Of a stretch of 40,459 bases of DNA, positions 38,674 through 40,459 are shown in pieces. This DNA is from Amycolatopsis sp. NBRC 101858 (GTDB lineage: Bacteria > Actinomycetota > Actinomycetes > Mycobacteriales > Pseudonocardiaceae). The first letter of the stretch is position 1, and each line of letters begins with the position of its first letter. The translations under genes were made by a program, and so were the position numbers. Under the pieces are notes generated by a model that saw only the letters and a program-made list of their open reading frames with translations, had not been told where the DNA came from and did no database searches. Where the stretch lies: NCBI RefSeq assembly GCF_030269325.1, contig NZ_BSTD01000004.1:1-40459 (forward strand), written 5' to 3'.

Positions 38674-38694
38674 CACTCGTTCGGGTAACGAGTG
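38674..38694. repeat. Inverted repeat in the gap downstream of the kinase gene
   Basis: CACTCGTT-CGGGT-AACGAGTG, perfect 8-bp arms, 38 bp beyond the stop of the phosphotransferase and about 217 bp upstream of the secreted-protein start. It could be a weak terminator or a regulator site. The rest of the 274-bp gap shows nothing definite. Confidence 0.45.
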
Positions 38695-38731
38695 GACGCT
38701 AAGAAAGCGCGTTTCCGGTGTGCGTGAAGAA

Positions 38732-39637
38732 TTATTTTCCGGATGCGTATTCAGTGTGGATCCCGGCGAGGACACGACGCGCGTTCGTCGCTTCCTCGCC
38801 GGCCCGGGCGGAGGTGACGAGCGTTTTCCACAACGCCCAGCCGCGGCCGCGGGCCCATTCCGGCTCGTCGACGGACAGGCGCTCGCGGAACGCCTGCCTG
38901 CCGTCGGCGGTCAGCAGCGTCCAGGCGATGGCCAGGTCGCAGGCCGGGTCGCCGACGCCGCAGGTGCCGAAGTCGATGACCGCCGCCAGCGCGCCGCTGT
39001 CGTCGAGCAGGAGGTTCCCCGGTGCGACGTCCCCGTGGAACCAGACGTCCACCCCGTCCCACGGCGCGGCCAGCGCGGTTTCCCAGATCTCCCGGGCCGG
39101 GCCGGCGTGGCCGTCCAGCGCCGCGAGCGCGCGCTGAGCCTGCCCGTCGTACGTGCGCAGTGTGGCGCCCCGGAACCAGTTGTGCTTGCCCGGCCGGGGA
39201 CCGTCGGCGGGATCGATGCTCCGCAGCGCCGCGAGGAAATCGGCCAGGTCGGTGGCAAAACGAACGGGGTCGGCCACCCGGTCCGCGTCGGACGGCGAAC
39301 CGGCGAGCCATCCGTAGACCGACCACGGGAACGGATAGTCCGCGCCGGGACGCCCCTGCGCCAGCGGCACGGGAACGGGCAGCGGCAGCCGGGAAGCGAG
39401 CACCGGCAGCCACCGCTGTTCCTTCTCCACAGCCAGGGCGTACTCGGCGGCGCTGGGCAGCCGTGCCACCATGCCGTCGCCGAGGTGGAAGGTGAAGTTG
39501 TCCCAGCCGCCCGACGCCACCGGCCGCACCGGGAGCTCGGCCCACTCCGGGAACTGCGCGCCGACCAGCCGGCGCACCTGGTCCGCGTCGACGGACACAC
39601 GCCGGGGCAGCGGACCGAGATCGGGTGTGTCGCTCAA
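38732..39637 (-). CDS. Aminoglycoside phosphotransferase (APH)-family kinase
   Basis: A 301-residue APH/choline-kinase-fold protein. The nucleotide-binding N-lobe has GGWDNFTFHLGDGMVARLPS, the catalytic loop is WFHGDVAPGNLLLDDSG with HGDxxxxN, and the metal motif is AAVIDFGTCGVGDPACDLAI. The full set of kinase residues is present. Chromosomal members of this family act on aminoglycosides, macrolides or unrelated metabolites, so resistance cannot be claimed. The start appears to be TTG 39637 (MSDTPDLG), 3 bp after the GntR stop, so it is probably cotranscribed with and controlled by that regulator. Confidence 0.88.
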   Translation of the reverse strand: MSDTPDLGPLPRRVSVDADQVRRLVGAQFPEWAELPVRPVASGGWDNFTFHLGDGMVARLPSAAEYALAVEKEQRWLPVLASRLPLPVPVPLAQGRPGADYPFPWSVYGWLAGSPSDADRVADPVRFATDLADFLAALRSIDPADGPRPGKHNWFRGATLRTYDGQAQRALAALDGHAGPAREIWETALAAPWDGVDVWFHGDVAPGNLLLDDSGALAAVIDFGTCGVGDPACDLAIAWTLLTADGRQAFRERLSVDEPEWARGRGWALWKTLVTSARAGEEATNARRVLAGIHTEYASGK

Positions 39638-39640
39638 AAC

Positions 39641-40339
39641 TCAGCCCGATTCGGCGTCGAAGCGGAGTTTCGACGTGATGCGGTACCGGTCGCCCCGGTA
39701 CACCGAACGAGTCAGCTCGACCACCTGCCCCGTGGTGTCGCGGGTGAGCCGCTCGATGTGCAGGATCGGGGCGTACACCGCGATCTCGAGCAGCTCGGCC
39801 TGCTCCGGGTTCGTCACCGCGGGCTCGATCGTCTGCACCGCGTCCTGCACCACGATCCCGAACCGCTCGCGCAGCAGCCGGTAGAAGTTGCCCGACTCCA
39901 GGTGCGCCGGGGAAAGGCCCGGGACGAGGGACGCGGGCAGCGCGAGCTGCTCGATCGCGATCGGCTCGTCGTCGACGTGCCGGACCCGCGTGACGCGCAG
40001 GACCGGCGTTCCCGGCTCGCGTTCCAGGTCGCTCGCCAGCGACCGGGTGGCGGGGGTGATCCCGAACGCGACCACCCGGCTCGTCCAGTGCCCCTCCGCG
40101 GGCGGGACGGCGAGCCCGGTCGCCAGTTCCTGGGTCACCTTCTGCGGGCTCGTGAACGTTCCCCGCCCGCGCTGGCGCACCAGCAGCCCGGTGCGGGTCA
40201 GCTCGTCGATGGCCGCCCGGACGGTCGGGCGGGACACGCCCAGCTCCGCGGCCAGGTCGCGCTCCGACGCCAGCCCGGTGCCGGGGCCGGCGTTCTCGAT
40301 CACCTTGAGCAGGTGCCGCCGGACGCGGTCGCGCTTCAC
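39641..40339 (-). CDS. GntR-family regulator, HutC/UTRA subfamily
   Basis: A 232-residue regulator. The winged helix-turn-helix is at residues ~5-65 (LASERDLAAELGVSRPTVRA, AIDELTRTGLLVRQRGRGTF). The UTRA ligand domain is at ~80-225 (VLRVTRVRHVDDEPIAIEQL, GNFYRLLRERFGIVVQDAVQ, TIEPAVTNPEQAELLEI, TRSVYRGDRYRITSKLRF). HutC-type members sense small metabolites such as sugar phosphates or amino-acid derivatives. The start GTG 40339 has no clear ribosome site, and the frame is open further upstream into the repeat array, so the true start may differ slightly. It overlaps nothing and precedes the kinase gene by 3 bp. Confidence 0.85.
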   Translation of the reverse strand: MKRDRVRRHLLKVIENAGPGTGLASERDLAAELGVSRPTVRAAIDELTRTGLLVRQRGRGTFTSPQKVTQELATGLAVPPAEGHWTSRVVAFGITPATRSLASDLEREPGTPVLRVTRVRHVDDEPIAIEQLALPASLVPGLSPAHLESGNFYRLLRERFGIVVQDAVQTIEPAVTNPEQAELLEIAVYAPILHIERLTRDTTGQVVELTRSVYRGDRYRITSKLRFDAESG

Positions 40340-40374
40340 CGTGGGCGGGCGGTCCGCCGGCTCGTCACCTTCTT

Positions 40375-40425
40375 TTCGGGGGCTCCGGGTGGCGGGGCCC
40401 CCGGCCTGGGGCGAAGCCCCGGATG
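40375..40425. repeat. 51-bp two-hairpin repeat, extragenic copy 1
   Basis: Begins TTCGGGGGCTCCGGGTGGCG and ends GGGGCGAAGCCCCGGATG. The first stem-loop is CGGGGGC / GCCCCCG with a 13-nt loop, and the second is GGGGC-GAA-GCCCC. It matches the copy inside the acetoacetyl-CoA synthetase gene at 45 of 51 positions and repeats at 40438. Confidence 0.85.
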
Positions 40426-40437
40426 GCGCACCTTCTT

Positions 40438-40459
40438 TTCGGGGGCTCCGGGTGGCGGG
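40438..40459. repeat. 51-bp two-hairpin repeat, extragenic copy 2 (cut by window edge)
   Basis: The first 22 bp of the element, preceded by CACCTTCTT exactly as in copy 1. The identical stretch is 31 bp (40366-40396 and 40429-40459) with a 63-bp period, so this is the start of a tandem array that continues past the window. Confidence 0.85.

Noticed and set aside
38649..38674. TGTCACC-N15-CGTC as an ECF41-type promoter
   Set aside because: It points along the plus strand into a region with no plus-strand gene, and the spacing is short.
38732..39637. Calling the APH-fold kinase an aminoglycoside resistance gene
   Set aside because: The kinase motifs are there, but the family is broad, and co-location with a HutC-type regulator suggests a metabolic substrate as readily as a drug.
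1..40459. tRNA, rRNA, riboswitch or prophage signals
   Set aside because: I saw no cloverleaf-like gene, rRNA segment, recognisable riboswitch core, integrase or phage structural gene in the window.

Overview
The window is very GC-rich, with frequent GTG starts, tightly overlapping operons and several gene families typical of filamentous actinomycetes: a 2-methylisoborneol operon, a conservon, partner-switching regulators and an ECF sigma factor with its own C-terminal domain. I read it as chromosome of a Pseudonocardiaceae-type actinomycete, most likely Amycolatopsis-like. The genus is an inference from gene content only.

Layout. (1) 1-2123, minus strand: an earthy-odour terpene operon made of geranyl diphosphate C-methyltransferase, 2-methylisoborneol synthase and the first 34 codons of a family 2 encapsulin shell protein cut by the window edge. 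(2) 2373-3406: a decayed IS5-family element whose right end abuts the stop codon of a LIG-POL type ligD (3406-5379). (3) 5474-6858: a divergent TetR / alpha-beta hydrolase pair with two copies of one palindromic operator. (4) 6908-15415: a small hypothetical gene, then a translationally coupled six-gene CoA-thioester catabolic operon (HMG-CoA-lyase-like, two crotonases, CoA-transferase, acyl-CoA ligase, nitronate-monooxygenase-like), its MarR regulator, and a divergent MFS carboxylate transporter, with a shared MarR-type palindrome in both control regions. (5) 15550-18865: an ECF41/SigJ-type sigma factor divergent from an AhpD-like protein, a methyltransferase, a STAS-ATPase fusion and a DUF2188 protein. 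(6) 18921-25005: a second coupled CoA operon (acyl-CoA ligase, crotonase, acetoacetyl-CoA synthetase, 3-hydroxyacyl-CoA dehydrogenase, amidohydrolase). (7) 25310-29911: a STAS antagonist, a NAD-epimerase / TetR divergent pair with its own palindromes, a MEDS-ATPase anti-sigma-type protein and LtrA. (8) 30359-34932: a conservon (cvnA-B-C) in which the expected GTPase (CvnD) is absent and a seven-helix MHYT protein follows instead. (9) 34922-40459: small orphan genes, a large secreted protein with regular C-x8-C pairs, an aminoglycoside phosphotransferase-like kinase, a GntR regulator and a repeat array that runs off the window.

The observations I consider strongest are these. A 51-bp two-hairpin repeat is present upstream of the GntR gene and also in-frame inside the acetoacetyl-CoA synthetase gene, with base changes that preserve pairing. 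The conservon has an MHYT protein where the GTPase should be. The secreted protein has five identical C-x8-C blade signatures. The encapsulated terpene operon has a shell N-terminus and a cargo N-terminus that share a sequence motif. Two catabolic operons have no obvious textbook pathway, and one contains a lyase lacking the catalytic cysteine.
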